Source: Rhizobium phaseoli (GTDB lineage: Bacteria; Pseudomonadota; Alphaproteobacteria; Rhizobiales; Rhizobiaceae). From it: a DNA stretch of 64,000 nt. The stretch is from assembly GCF_003985125.1 (NCBI RefSeq), contig NZ_ML133569.1, positions 310,001 to 374,000 on the forward strand. The letters run 5' to 3'. The notes beneath the pieces are model-generated. The model was not told the origin of the DNA. It worked only from the letters and a program-made list of their open reading frames with translations, and searched no databases. Shown one piece after another: positions 42,414 through 50,409 of this stretch (position 1 is its first letter; every line of letters starts with the position of its first letter). Position numbers and translations under genes: made by a program.

Positions 42414-44054
42414 ATGAAACACTTCTTCAACCGCAGGGAAACCATCGTCACCGAAGCTCTGGACGGCCTGCTCCTGACGACGAGCAGCGGCCGTCTCGCC
42501 CGTCTCGACAGCTTTCCCGACATCAAGGTGACCCTGCGCGCGGACTGGGACAAGTCTGGGGTGGCGATCATCTCGGGCGGCGGCGCGGGCCATGAGCCCT
42601 CCCATGCCGGCTTCGTCGGCAAGGGCATGCTGACGGCCGCCGTATCCGGCGAAATCTTCGCCTCGCCGAGCGTCGATGCGGTGCTGACGGCGATCCGCGC
42701 CGTGACCGGCCCGAAGGGCGCCCTGCTGATCGTCAAGAACTATACCGGCGACCGCCTCAATTTCGGCCTCGCCGCCGAAAAGGCGCGCGCCGAGGGCTTC
42801 GACGTCGAAATGGTCATCGTCGCCGACGACATCGCCATTCCCGGCATTAACCAGCCACGCGGCGTCGCCGGCACGCTGTTCGTCCACAAGATCGCGGGCT
42901 ATCAAGCCGAAAAGGGCGAAGACCTGAAAACGGTCGCGGCCCACGCCGCGGCTGCTGCCGGCGAGATCGTCTCGCTCGGCATGTCGCTCTCCACCTGCAG
43001 CGTGCCCGGACAGGCGCATGAGGATCGACTCGGCGCCGATGAAGGCGAACTCGGCCTCGGCATCCATGGCGAACCCGGCGCCGAGCGTATCGCGCTGCAG
43101 CCGGTCGCCGATATCGTCGCCACCATGGCGGCGCGCCTGACCCCGGCCTTGCGCGAAGGAGCGGACCACGCCCTCCTCATCAACAATCTCGGCGCCGTGC
43201 CGCCGCTCGAAATGACCGTCATCGCCAAAACAGTGCTGTCCTCGCCGCTTGGCCGCCACATCAGGCTGATCGTCGGCCCGGCGCCGATGATGACCGCGCT
43301 CAACATGAACGGCTTCTCGCTGTCGCTGATCCGGCTGGATGGCGCGCGCGAAGCGGCGCTGACGGCAGCGGTCGAGCCGCATGCCTGGATGCCGGCCGTC
43401 GAACGCCACGAGATCAGGGTTATCCCTGCGCCGAGGACGGCGGCCAGCCTGAACGGCGCGGCCACACCAGGCGAGAACAGCCGCAACCGACACCTGATCA
43501 CCGCGCTCTGCGAGCACTTGATCTCTCGGGAAAGCGAACTCAACCGGCTGGACGGCCGCGTCGGCGATGGCGATACCGGCTCGACGGTGGCCGCAGGCGC
43601 CCGCAGCGTGCTTGCCCGCCTCGACACGCTGCCGCTCGACCGGCCGGCGGCAACGCTTGCCTCGCTCGGCGATATCCTCGGCACCAGCATGGGCGGATCG
43701 AGCGGCGTGCTGCTGTCGATCTTCTTCACCGCTGCGGCAAAGGCAATGGCCGATAAAGCCGATATATCAGCAGCTCTTCTTGCCGGGCTCGACAGGATGA
43801 CGTTCTATGGAGGAGCAGGAGTCGGCGACCGGACGATGGTCGATGCGCTGTCGCCTGCCCTGCAGGCGCTCGCGTCGGGCGATATCGCTGCCGCGGCAAG
43901 GGCAGCGGCAACAGGTGCGGAGTCGACGAAGACGATGACGAAGGCGCGAGCCGGACGCGCCTCCTATGTCGGCGAAAGGGATCTGGCGGGTGTCGCCGAT
44001 CCCGGCGCGGTTGCGGTTGCCGGCGCGTTCGGCGTGGCGGCAAGCCTCGCCTGA
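42414..44054 (+). CDS. ATP-type dihydroxyacetone/ketotetrose kinase (DhaK-DhaL fusion)
   Basis: A 546-residue fused kinase. The DhaK half (residues 1-330) has SGGGAGHEPSHAGFVGKGML (about 50-69) and the covalent substrate-binding His in LGIHGEPGAER (about 218). After a Pro/Ala linker, the DhaL half (about 355-546) has the Mg-ATP-binding RVGDGDTGSTVAAGA, GTSMGGSSGVL and GDRTMVDAL. It transfers phosphate from ATP to dihydroxyacetone or a related ketose such as erythrulose; the fusion lacks the extra lyase activity evidence that would define a narrower class. It lies between an ABC importer and PTS-type Dha genes. Confidence 0.92.
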   Translation: MKHFFNRRETIVTEALDGLLLTTSSGRLARLDSFPDIKVTLRADWDKSGVAIISGGGAGHEPSHAGFVGKGMLTAAVSGEIFASPSVDAVLTAIRAVTGPKGALLIVKNYTGDRLNFGLAAEKARAEGFDVEMVIVADDIAIPGINQPRGVAGTLFVHKIAGYQAEKGEDLKTVAAHAAAAAGEIVSLGMSLSTCSVPGQAHEDRLGADEGELGLGIHGEPGAERIALQPVADIVATMAARLTPALREGADHALLINNLGAVPPLEMTVIAKTVLSSPLGRHIRLIVGPAPMMTALNMNGFSLSLIRLDGAREAALTAAVEPHAWMPAVERHEIRVIPAPRTAASLNGAATPGENSRNRHLITALCEHLISRESELNRLDGRVGDGDTGSTVAAGARSVLARLDTLPLDRPAATLASLGDILGTSMGGSSGVLLSIFFTAAAKAMADKADISAALLAGLDRMTFYGGAGVGDRTMVDALSPALQALASGDIAAAARAAATGAESTKTMTKARAGRASYVGERDLAGVADPGAVAVAGAFGVAASLA

Positions 44055-44104
44055 CCGAGTAGAGTTCGAAAGCCCGCGGGAGACGGGCGACAGGGAGGAA
44101 GGCA

Positions 44105-44719
44105 GTGCAGGCGGAACCGGTGCTTGTGGCGGGATTGATCGAAGTGTGCCGCGCGACGATCGCGGAAAACGCCGATCACCTCTGCGCACTCGATCGCGCC
44201 ATCGGCGATGGCGATCACGGAACCAATATGCGGCGCGGCTGCGAGGCGGTGAGCGCCGACGGCGAGAGCCTGTCCAGCCTGCCCTTCCCCGACGCCGTGG
44301 AAAAGATCGGCCTGACGCTGGTGATGAATGTCGGCGGCGCGGCCGGCCCGCTCTACGGCACGCTGCTGATCGAGATCGGTCGCGAGCTTCGCAAAAGCGA
44401 GGAGAAAGCCGATTTTTCCCTGGTGCTGAAACAGGCGATCGACGCCGTGGCAAAGCGCGGACGGTCGCACGCGGGCGACAAGACGCTGCTCGACGTTCTC
44501 TATCCCGTCCATGCGGCGCTGGCGAGGCGGTCACCGCTCGGTGATGTCGCCCGCAAGGCCGAACGTTCCGCCGACAGGACCGCCGCGATGAAGGCGATGC
44601 GCGGACGCGCGGCCTATCTCGGCGACCGCTCGATCGGCCATGTCGATCCCGGCGCGTCGAGTTGCGCGCTCTTGACCACGGCGATCTGCCGCTATCTCGG
44701 GGAGCGCCGCCCCCAATGA
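44105..44719 (+). CDS. dhaL: DhaL, ADP-binding subunit of PEP-dependent dihydroxyacetone kinase
   Basis: A 204-residue DhaL with DRAIGDGDHGTNMRRGCEAV (about residues 30-49; the three Asp residues bind Mg-ADP), MNVGGAAGPLYGTLL (about 78) and GDKTLLDVLYP (about 127). In the PTS-type enzyme ADP stays bound and is rephosphorylated by DhaM. The start is GTG 44105 after GAGGAAGG. The partners DhaM (next gene) and DhaK (47525) lie in the same run. Its stop overlaps an ATG in front of dhaM. Confidence 0.93.
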   Translation: MQAEPVLVAGLIEVCRATIAENADHLCALDRAIGDGDHGTNMRRGCEAVSADGESLSSLPFPDAVEKIGLTLVMNVGGAAGPLYGTLLIEIGRELRKSEEKADFSLVLKQAIDAVAKRGRSHAGDKTLLDVLYPVHAALARRSPLGDVARKAERSADRTAAMKAMRGRAAYLGDRSIGHVDPGASSCALLTTAICRYLGERRPQ

Positions 44720-44733
44720 ATGAAAGGACCGGC

Positions 44734-45132
44734 ATGAATGGAAAGACCGCAAACGTGGGCATTGTGATCGTCTCCCACTCGCCACTGGTGGCAAGGGGCA
44801 TCGCCGACATGGTGCGGCAGATGGTCGGCGACTGCGTGCCGCTCGCCTGGTCGGGCGGCAACGTCCATGGCGAACTCGGCACCGATGCCGGCGGTATCCT
44901 GAAGGCGATCGAGGCCGCCTGGTCCGATGCCGGCGTCGCCGTCTTCGTCGATCTCGGCGGCGCCGAGACCAACAGCGAGATGGCGATCGAAATGCTGGGC
45001 CTTCCCCGGTCGGCCCTCGTGTCCATCTGCAACGCCCCGCTCGTCGAAGGCGCCGTCATCGCCGCCGCCGAAGCGTCGGGGGGCGCGTCGCTCGCCAAGG
45101 TCGTCGCCACGGCAGAGGAACTGTCGCCCTGA
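44734..45132 (+). CDS. dhaM: DhaM, EIIA-type phosphotransfer protein
   Basis: A 132-residue EIIA(Man)-fold domain. The phospho-acceptor His is in VGIVIVSHSPLVARGIAD (His14), and AVFVDLGGAETNSEMAIEML (about residue 70) is typical of DhaM. It takes phosphate from HPr and gives it to DhaL-bound ADP. Unlike E. coli DhaM, it holds only this domain; the HPr and EI parts are the next two genes. ATG 44734 with AAAGGA upstream is chosen; ATG 44716 is also possible. Confidence 0.92.
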   Translation: MNGKTANVGIVIVSHSPLVARGIADMVRQMVGDCVPLAWSGGNVHGELGTDAGGILKAIEAAWSDAGVAVFVDLGGAETNSEMAIEMLGLPRSALVSICNAPLVEGAVIAAAEASGGASLAKVVATAEELSP

Positions 45133-45476
45133 TGACGAACCGATTGCGTAGTGAAAAACAGGAGCCCGATCCATTGCACCTGAATTGCCAGACGGAGGTG
45201 GAAGTCAAGCACGGCGTCGGGCTGCATGCCCGCCCCTCCGTCACCTTCACGCGCCTTGCCAAGTCCTTCCCCTGCTCGATCGAGGTCGCCGTGAACGGCA
45301 GCGACGTCTGGTTGAACGGCAAGAGCATCATCAAGATCATGGGGGCGAGAATCCGCAAAGGTTCGATCCTCAGGATCCGCGCCGACGGCATCCTCGCCGA
45401 AGAGGCGATCCGCGCACTGAAGGAACTCATCGAGCGCAACTTCGATGAGGAAAGGAAACATGGCCGAACCGCTTAG
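45132..45476 (+). CDS. HPr-like phosphocarrier protein of the Dha system
   Basis: A 114-residue HPr with the active-site His in GVGLHARPSVTFTRLAKSF (His about 33) and the GKSIIKIMGA stretch near residue 68. An unusual 20-residue lead precedes the fold. A serine kinase site of the classical HPr type (a Ser at the equivalent of Ser46) may be in GKSIIKIM. It overlaps dhaM by one base and the EI gene by 17, and would carry phosphate from EI to DhaM. Confidence 0.92.
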   Translation: MTNRLRSEKQEPDPLHLNCQTEVEVKHGVGLHARPSVTFTRLAKSFPCSIEVAVNGSDVWLNGKSIIKIMGARIRKGSILRIRADGILAEEAIRALKELIERNFDEERKHGRTA

Positions 45477-47064
45477 GCTGAAAGCAAAGAGCGCATCCCC
45501 GGGCATCGCATCCGGCCCGGCCTTTCTCGCGGAGGAGCTGAAGGCTCCTTCCGCTGCCGAGCGGCCGGGCGCTGATCCTCAGCCGCAAGCCGCCGGCGGA
45601 TACGGCGCGCTGGAGAAGGCGATCGATATCTCGATCGGCGAACTCGAGCGCCTTGCCGAGGGCGCCGACGCCGAAAGCCGCGATATCATCGATTTCCAGA
45701 TCGAGGTCCTGCGCGATCCGTCGATCGCCGAAGCGACCGGCGCGCGGATGGAAGCCGACGAGAACGTCGTCTTCGCCTGGGTCTCCACCCTCGACGCCTA
45801 TATCGGGGAGCTCGAAACGGCCGACGAAGAGCAGATGCGGGCGCGCGCCGTCGATATTCTCGACATCAAGAACCGTGTGCTCGGTGCGCTCGCCGGCACC
45901 CCGATTGCCGATTTCCCGCCCGGCTCCGTCTTTGTCGGCAAGGACATGGAGCCGAGCCGCTTTCTCGCCCATGACTGGTCGAAAGGCGGCGGCATCGCGC
46001 TGTTCTCCGGCAGCACCGCCGGTCATGTCGCTCTGCTCGCGCGGGCGAAGTCGGTGCCGATGGTGGTCGGCGCGGGCCGCTTTTCGGCCGAAGACGGAGA
46101 TCCCGTCCGCGTCGACGGCGATGCCGGCGCGGTCGTCCTTCAGGCCGGCAGAATGCCGATCCCGCCGCTGGCGCCCGCGCACGCGACCGCCGGCGACGTG
46201 CAACGCGAAAGCGGCGAGCTGCGCACGGCGGATGGCGTGCCGATCCTTATCTCCGTCAACATCAACGATCCCGCCGAGATCGGCGCGCTCGATCCGGCAA
46301 CGGCAGGCGTCGGCCTGATGCGCTCGGAATTTTCGGTCACCTCGATCGCCGATGCCGCCAACGAGGAACGGCAGCTGGCGATCTATCGTCGCGTGCTGGG
46401 ACAGGCGGACGACAGGCCGGTGAGCATTAGAATGCTCGATATCGGCGGCGACAAGCCGCTCGCCGGCCTCGAAGACCTGCCGGTCGGCGCCTCGGGTCTG
46501 CGCGGCGTCCGGCTGCTGCTTGCCCGGCCTGAGATCGCCCGCGTCCAGGCCCGAGCCCTGCTGCGCGCCGCCGTCTTCGGCAGGCTTTCGGTGATGCTGC
46601 CGATGGTGACCTTTCCCGACGAGATCGACAGGATGCGCGAGCTGTTCCGCGAGGAAGCCGAAAAGCTCGGCCGCCGTGCCCTGCCCCACAGAATGCCGCC
46701 GATCGGGATGATGGTGGAGGTGCCGGCAGCCGCATTGATGCTCGACACCTTTGGGTCGGCGGCATTCTTTTCGTTCGGCACCAATGATCTCACGCAATAT
46801 CTTGCCGCCTCTGGCCGCGACGATATCGACGCCGATGCCGGCAAGGTAGCGCCCGCCGTGCTCCGGCTGATCGCCCAAGCGGTGAAGCTTGCGGCCGGCA
46901 AGCCCGTCAGCATTTGCGGCGACATGGCCGGCGACCCCAGCTGTCTGCCGGGGCTGCTCGCCGCCGGCCTCAGGCATTTTTCCGTGGCGCCGGCCCGGCG
47001 TCCCGCGATAAGATCGGCGATCGTCGGACTCAACGCCGATGGCACAAGGGCAGCCGGAGAGTAG
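45460..47064 (+). CDS. PTS Enzyme I-like PEP-protein phosphotransferase of the Dha system
   Basis: A 534-residue, full-length Enzyme I (usual length about 575). The phospho-His is in FSGSTAGHVALLARAKSVP (about residue 185), and the PEP-binding C-terminal barrel has RMLDIGGDKPLAGLE (about 330), MVEVPAAALMLD (about 422) and the active-site SICGDMAGDP (about 482). It autophosphorylates from PEP and starts the relay EI to HPr to DhaM to DhaL. Start ATG 45460 (MAEPLRLKAKSASPGIASG). The position directly after HPr copies the domain order of fused DhaM proteins. Confidence 0.93.
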   Translation: MAEPLRLKAKSASPGIASGPAFLAEELKAPSAAERPGADPQPQAAGGYGALEKAIDISIGELERLAEGADAESRDIIDFQIEVLRDPSIAEATGARMEADENVVFAWVSTLDAYIGELETADEEQMRARAVDILDIKNRVLGALAGTPIADFPPGSVFVGKDMEPSRFLAHDWSKGGGIALFSGSTAGHVALLARAKSVPMVVGAGRFSAEDGDPVRVDGDAGAVVLQAGRMPIPPLAPAHATAGDVQRESGELRTADGVPILISVNINDPAEIGALDPATAGVGLMRSEFSVTSIADAANEERQLAIYRRVLGQADDRPVSIRMLDIGGDKPLAGLEDLPVGASGLRGVRLLLARPEIARVQARALLRAAVFGRLSVMLPMVTFPDEIDRMRELFREEAEKLGRRALPHRMPPIGMMVEVPAAALMLDTFGSAAFFSFGTNDLTQYLAASGRDDIDADAGKVAPAVLRLIAQAVKLAAGKPVSICGDMAGDPSCLPGLLAAGLRHFSVAPARRPAIRSAIVGLNADGTRAAGE

Positions 47065-47065
47065 G

Positions 47066-47473
47066 ATGGCGCGCGAAGACACCGAAGACGCCATTATTGC
47101 CTATAAGTCCATTCTGGCGCAGATCATCGACAACAGGCCGTCGGGCACGCGCCAGCGCCTGGCGACGGCGCTTGGAAAACACCGAAGCTTCGTCACCCAG
47201 ATCACCAGCCCGACCTATGCGACGCCGCTGCCGGCGCGCCATCTCGCGACGATCGTCCGCGTCTGCCATTTCAGCGCCACGGAGGAGGAACGCTTCCTCG
47301 AAGCCTATCAGGCCGCCCATCCTGGCAAGCTGCCGGATCTCGGCCACTCCGAGAAATTGCGGCACCTGTCGCTGATGGTGCCGGATTTCGGCGACGACAG
47401 GAAAAACCGCCTGCTGGAAGAGGCGATCTCGGATCTGGTGCAGAAGATCGTCGCGATATCGGGTGCGGAATGA
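47066..47473 (+). CDS. Small HTH-like protein within the Dha cluster
   Basis: A 135-residue soluble protein. Residues 22-75 (TRQRLATALGKHRSFVTQIT, then ARHLATIVRVCHFSATEEER) look like a Cro/XRE-type helix-turn-helix that recognises DNA, followed by helices with LPDLGHSEKLRHLSL. It lies 1 nt after the EI stop and before dhaK, so it is co-transcribed and could be the cluster's regulator, since no DhaR, DeoR or SorC regulator is present. A role other than DNA binding cannot be excluded. Confidence 0.7.
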   Translation: MAREDTEDAIIAYKSILAQIIDNRPSGTRQRLATALGKHRSFVTQITSPTYATPLPARHLATIVRVCHFSATEEERFLEAYQAAHPGKLPDLGHSEKLRHLSLMVPDFGDDRKNRLLEEAISDLVQKIVAISGAE

Positions 47474-47524
47474 CGAGTGAGCCACTTGACGTAACGTAAT
47501 GCCTTTGGCCTTGGGAGGGGCTTG

Positions 47525-48517
47525 ATGAAGAAGTTCATGAACACCGCGGAAACCATGGTCGCCGAAAGCGTCGAAGGCTTCGTGCGCGCCCATGAGGCTT
47601 TCGTGATGTTCGGGCCGGAGCGCAGATTCATCCGCCGCCGCCATCTTACATCGGGCAAGGTGGCGCTCATATCAGGCGGCGGCGCCGGCCATGAACCGAT
47701 GCATATCGGCTTCGTCGGCCGCGGCATGCTGGACGCCGCCTGTGTCGGCCATATCTTCACCTCGCCGACCCCGAGCCAGATCATTGCCGCCATCGAAGAA
47801 GCCGATACCGGCGCCGGCTGCCTGCTCGTGGTCAAGAATTACGATGGCGATCTGATGAATTTCGAGATGGCGATCGAGATGGCTGGCGAGCGCCACAGCC
47901 TCGACATGGTAATCGTCAGCGATGATATCGAAACGTCGAGAACAGGCGAAAGCAGAGGCCGGCGCGGTGTCGCCGGAACGTTGATCGTCGAAAAGATCCT
48001 GGGTGCTGCGGCCGAACGCGGCATGCCGCTTGACGAGCTGAAGCAGCTCGGCGAAGGGCTGAACACCCGCATCCGCTCGATGGGGGTGGCGCTGAATGGC
48101 GTGACAGTGCCGCAGACCGAGCGCACGACCTTTGTGCTCGGACCCGACGAGATGGAAATGGGCGTCGGCATCCATGGCGAGCCCGGCCATGCCAGGCAGC
48201 CCTTCGCCACCGCCGACGCCATCATCGGCGAGTTCTGCGAGACCATCGTCAGTGACATCGCCGTGATGCCGGGCGCCCGGGCGCTGCTCTTCGTCAACGG
48301 CCTCGGCGGCACGCCGCCGGCCGAACTTTACCTCGCCTATAACGTCGCCCGCCGCTTCATCGAGGAAAGCGGTATCCCTATCGAGCGCTCGCTTGTTGGA
48401 ACCTACGTCACGTCCCTCGACATGCAGGGATTGTCCGTTACCCTCGCTTTGCTCACCGACGAGGAGATCTCGCTTTGGGACGCGCCAGTGGCGACGGCAG
48501 CCTTATATTGGCCGTGA
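47525..48517 (+). CDS. dhaK: DhaK, substrate-binding subunit of PEP-dependent dihydroxyacetone kinase
   Basis: A 330-residue DhaK, similar in length and motifs to the E. coli PTS-type subunit. It has SGGGAGHEPMHIGFVGRGML (about residues 49-68), VKNYDGDLMNFEMA (about 103), RRGVAGTLIVEKILGAAAER (about 146) and the covalent-binding His in GVGIHGEPGHARQPF (about 217). The C-terminus ends in WDAPVATAALYW as in E. coli DhaK. It should bind dihydroxyacetone and receive phosphate from DhaL. GGGAGGGG precedes the ATG. It closes the plus-strand run. Confidence 0.93.
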   Translation: MKKFMNTAETMVAESVEGFVRAHEAFVMFGPERRFIRRRHLTSGKVALISGGGAGHEPMHIGFVGRGMLDAACVGHIFTSPTPSQIIAAIEEADTGAGCLLVVKNYDGDLMNFEMAIEMAGERHSLDMVIVSDDIETSRTGESRGRRGVAGTLIVEKILGAAAERGMPLDELKQLGEGLNTRIRSMGVALNGVTVPQTERTTFVLGPDEMEMGVGIHGEPGHARQPFATADAIIGEFCETIVSDIAVMPGARALLFVNGLGGTPPAELYLAYNVARRFIEESGIPIERSLVGTYVTSLDMQGLSVTLALLTDEEISLWDAPVATAALYWP

Positions 48518-48527
48518 CCGACAGGCG

Positions 48528-49345
48528 TCAGATGTAAAGCGGCGCCATCTTACGCCAGGCGCCGGCGCGGTGGGCGCGGCCGTCCCAGACATGCAGCTGA
48601 TGGCGAATATTCTTTTCGCCGAGCAGCCGGCTGAGATAGCGGTTGTTGTCGAGGAAGGGATCGGCATCGCCGATGGTGAGAACGATCTCGCGCTCGCGCA
48701 GCCTGTCGAGCCGCCAGTCGGCGCCGAGGCCGGGCAGGAAATGCGTCGGCGTGTGGAAATAGACGCTGTCGTCGTAATAGCCGTCGAACAGGTCGCCGAA
48801 GGATTCCACCCTCATCGTCAGGTCGTAGCGTCCGGAAAAGGCGACGAGCTTGCGGAAGAGATGCGGATGGCGAAAGAAGAGGCTCGCCGCCTGGAAGGCC
48901 CCAAGGCTGCATCCATGCACCATGGTGCAATCATGTGGGTTCTTCGCCGCCATCAGCGGCAGCACCTCGTTGAGGATATAATCCTCGAGCGCCGCGTGCC
49001 GGCGGATGCGTTCGGCTGGATGATGGTGGAAACCATAGAAACTATCGGCGGCCAGGCCCTCGATGCAATAGAGCTGGATCTGGCCGGCCTGCAGCTTATC
49101 GGCGAGGCTGGCGACGATGCCGAGCTGCTCATATTCGAAGAAGCGCCCTTCCCGCGTCGGAAAGACCAGCACCTTGGCGCCGGCATGGCCGAACACTACA
49201 GCGCCGCGCGTCTTCAGACGCGCAAAGGACGCTGTAGCACTTTGAACGGCTGCATCCTTCAATCGATTCCGATTGAAGGATGCAGCGGCATCTCCATGTC
49301 CCGATGCAGACGCTGACTGTACCAGCGCAGATATTCGCGGTTCAT
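48528..49345 (-). pseudogene. Alpha/beta-hydrolase (putative esterase) disrupted by a repeat insertion
   Basis: The N-terminal piece MNREYLRWYSQRLHRDMEM (ATG 49345) is followed by repeat DNA with an in-frame TGA, and the rest of the enzyme continues in another frame from VVFGHAGAKVLVFPTREGRF. The body has the nucleophile in HGCSLGAFQAA (Gly-x-Ser-x-Gly form) and the late GDADPFLDNN and HVWDGRAHRAGAW, as in the esterase D-like family of extracellular-type putative esterases. The ATG overlaps the stop of the upstream acetylxylan esterase-like gene, so this was a coupled operon. A shortened protein from a later GTG is conceivable. Confidence 0.8.
49197..49289. repeat. Double palindromic repeat inserted in the esterase gene
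   Basis: Two adjacent hairpins make up the element: TACAGCG...CGCTGTA enclosing GCGCGTCT-tc-AGACGCGC (49198-49236), and a 17-bp-arm hairpin GCTGCATCCTTCAATCG-attc-mirror (49249-49286). The first is a common short interspersed repeat type of Rhizobium genomes. Confidence 0.85.
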
Positions 49346-50301
49346 GACACCCTGAAAAGCTGTCCGATCTTGTCGCGCAGAGCCGCCTCTTGCGCAGCAC
49401 TTCCAGGGTAGTCGAAATGGCCGGCGTCCAGGATGAAGATTTCATTAAATTTCGGTATCGCATTTGCGACAGCGAACTGGCAGGGCGGCGCGACGGCGGG
49501 ATCGAAACGCGCCACCGCCGTCAGCATCGGCACCTTGATCCGCCGCGCCGCTGTCGCCGCATCGTAGAAGCTGAGCGTCGAGAGCACGTCTCGGTGTTTC
49601 GCCCGATATTCCTGCACGCCCTCAGCACTGCCGACGCTCGGCAGCTTGAGCCGCAGCGGCTGATGCCCGAAACTTGGCAGCGCCAGATGGCCGCAATCGA
49701 TGCGGGGGTCGTAGGGGATCGCCATTGCCCCCACGCCGCCGCCGAAGCTGATGCCGCTGTAGCCGATATGGCCCGAAAGCCAGGGATAGAGTGCCACGAG
49801 CGTCGAGACGGCAAGCCAGATATCCTCGACGCAGCCGCCGATGATGTATTTATCGCGACTGTCGATATCGTGCAGCACATGCCATGACGGGTTCTCGGAG
49901 ATCGGCGGGTGGGCGCTGAGCGACAGTCCGCGGCAGCAGGGAAAGATCAGCGCGGTTTCCGTGACCGGCAGGTCGAAATCGGGACGATCGCGCCCGCCGT
50001 AACCATGCCCGACGATGAGGCCGCGCCGCACCTGCCCCTCGCGCGGCAGCAGCAGCCAGCCGCCGATCTTGAACGCATCGGTCGAGAGGTAGACAAGGTC
50101 GAACACATGCCAGTCGGGATGGCTGAGCTCGCTGCGGGAAAGCGCCGGCTGCGGATCGACCGTCAGCGTCTTGCGATACCGCTCCTGCCAGAACGTGTCG
50201 AAACCATCCGGCTCTTCCGGCGGCTTGACTGCAAGAAGCTCTTCGAGCGTCATGCCGCAGGTGGGATCGAAGGCGAAGGGATGTGTCGTGGGAATGCTCA
50301 T
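49342..50301 (-). CDS. Acetylxylan esterase-like (CE7) alpha/beta hydrolase
   Basis: A 319-residue cytoplasmic alpha/beta hydrolase of the Axe1/cephalosporin C deacetylase type, removing acetyl groups from sugars. Family marks include VYLSTDAFKIGGWLLLP (about residue 70), the oxyanion-side VGHGYGGRDRPD, the nucleophile in GYSGISFGGGVGAM (about 180), the acid in VARFDPAVAPPCQF (about 263) and the catalytic His in DAGHFDYPG (about 297). The stop overlaps the start of the next, disrupted, esterase gene. Confidence 0.9.
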   Translation of the reverse strand: MSIPTTHPFAFDPTCGMTLEELLAVKPPEEPDGFDTFWQERYRKTLTVDPQPALSRSELSHPDWHVFDLVYLSTDAFKIGGWLLLPREGQVRRGLIVGHGYGGRDRPDFDLPVTETALIFPCCRGLSLSAHPPISENPSWHVLHDIDSRDKYIIGGCVEDIWLAVSTLVALYPWLSGHIGYSGISFGGGVGAMAIPYDPRIDCGHLALPSFGHQPLRLKLPSVGSAEGVQEYRAKHRDVLSTLSFYDAATAARRIKVPMLTAVARFDPAVAPPCQFAVANAIPKFNEIFILDAGHFDYPGSAAQEAALRDKIGQLFRVS

Positions 50302-50409
50302 CCGGACCTTGTCCCGCGAAAAGCCCGGCGGCGCAAGGCTTGGCCGGCCCCGTCTGTGCTATCCTGACGGCGACCGTCCAGGTGGCCGGCTTCAAAGGGA
50401 GACAATGCC

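Noticed and set aside
49197..49289. Insertion sequence end in the esterase gene
   Set aside because: There is no transposase frame and the element is only about 90 nt of hairpins, so it is a palindromic repeat.
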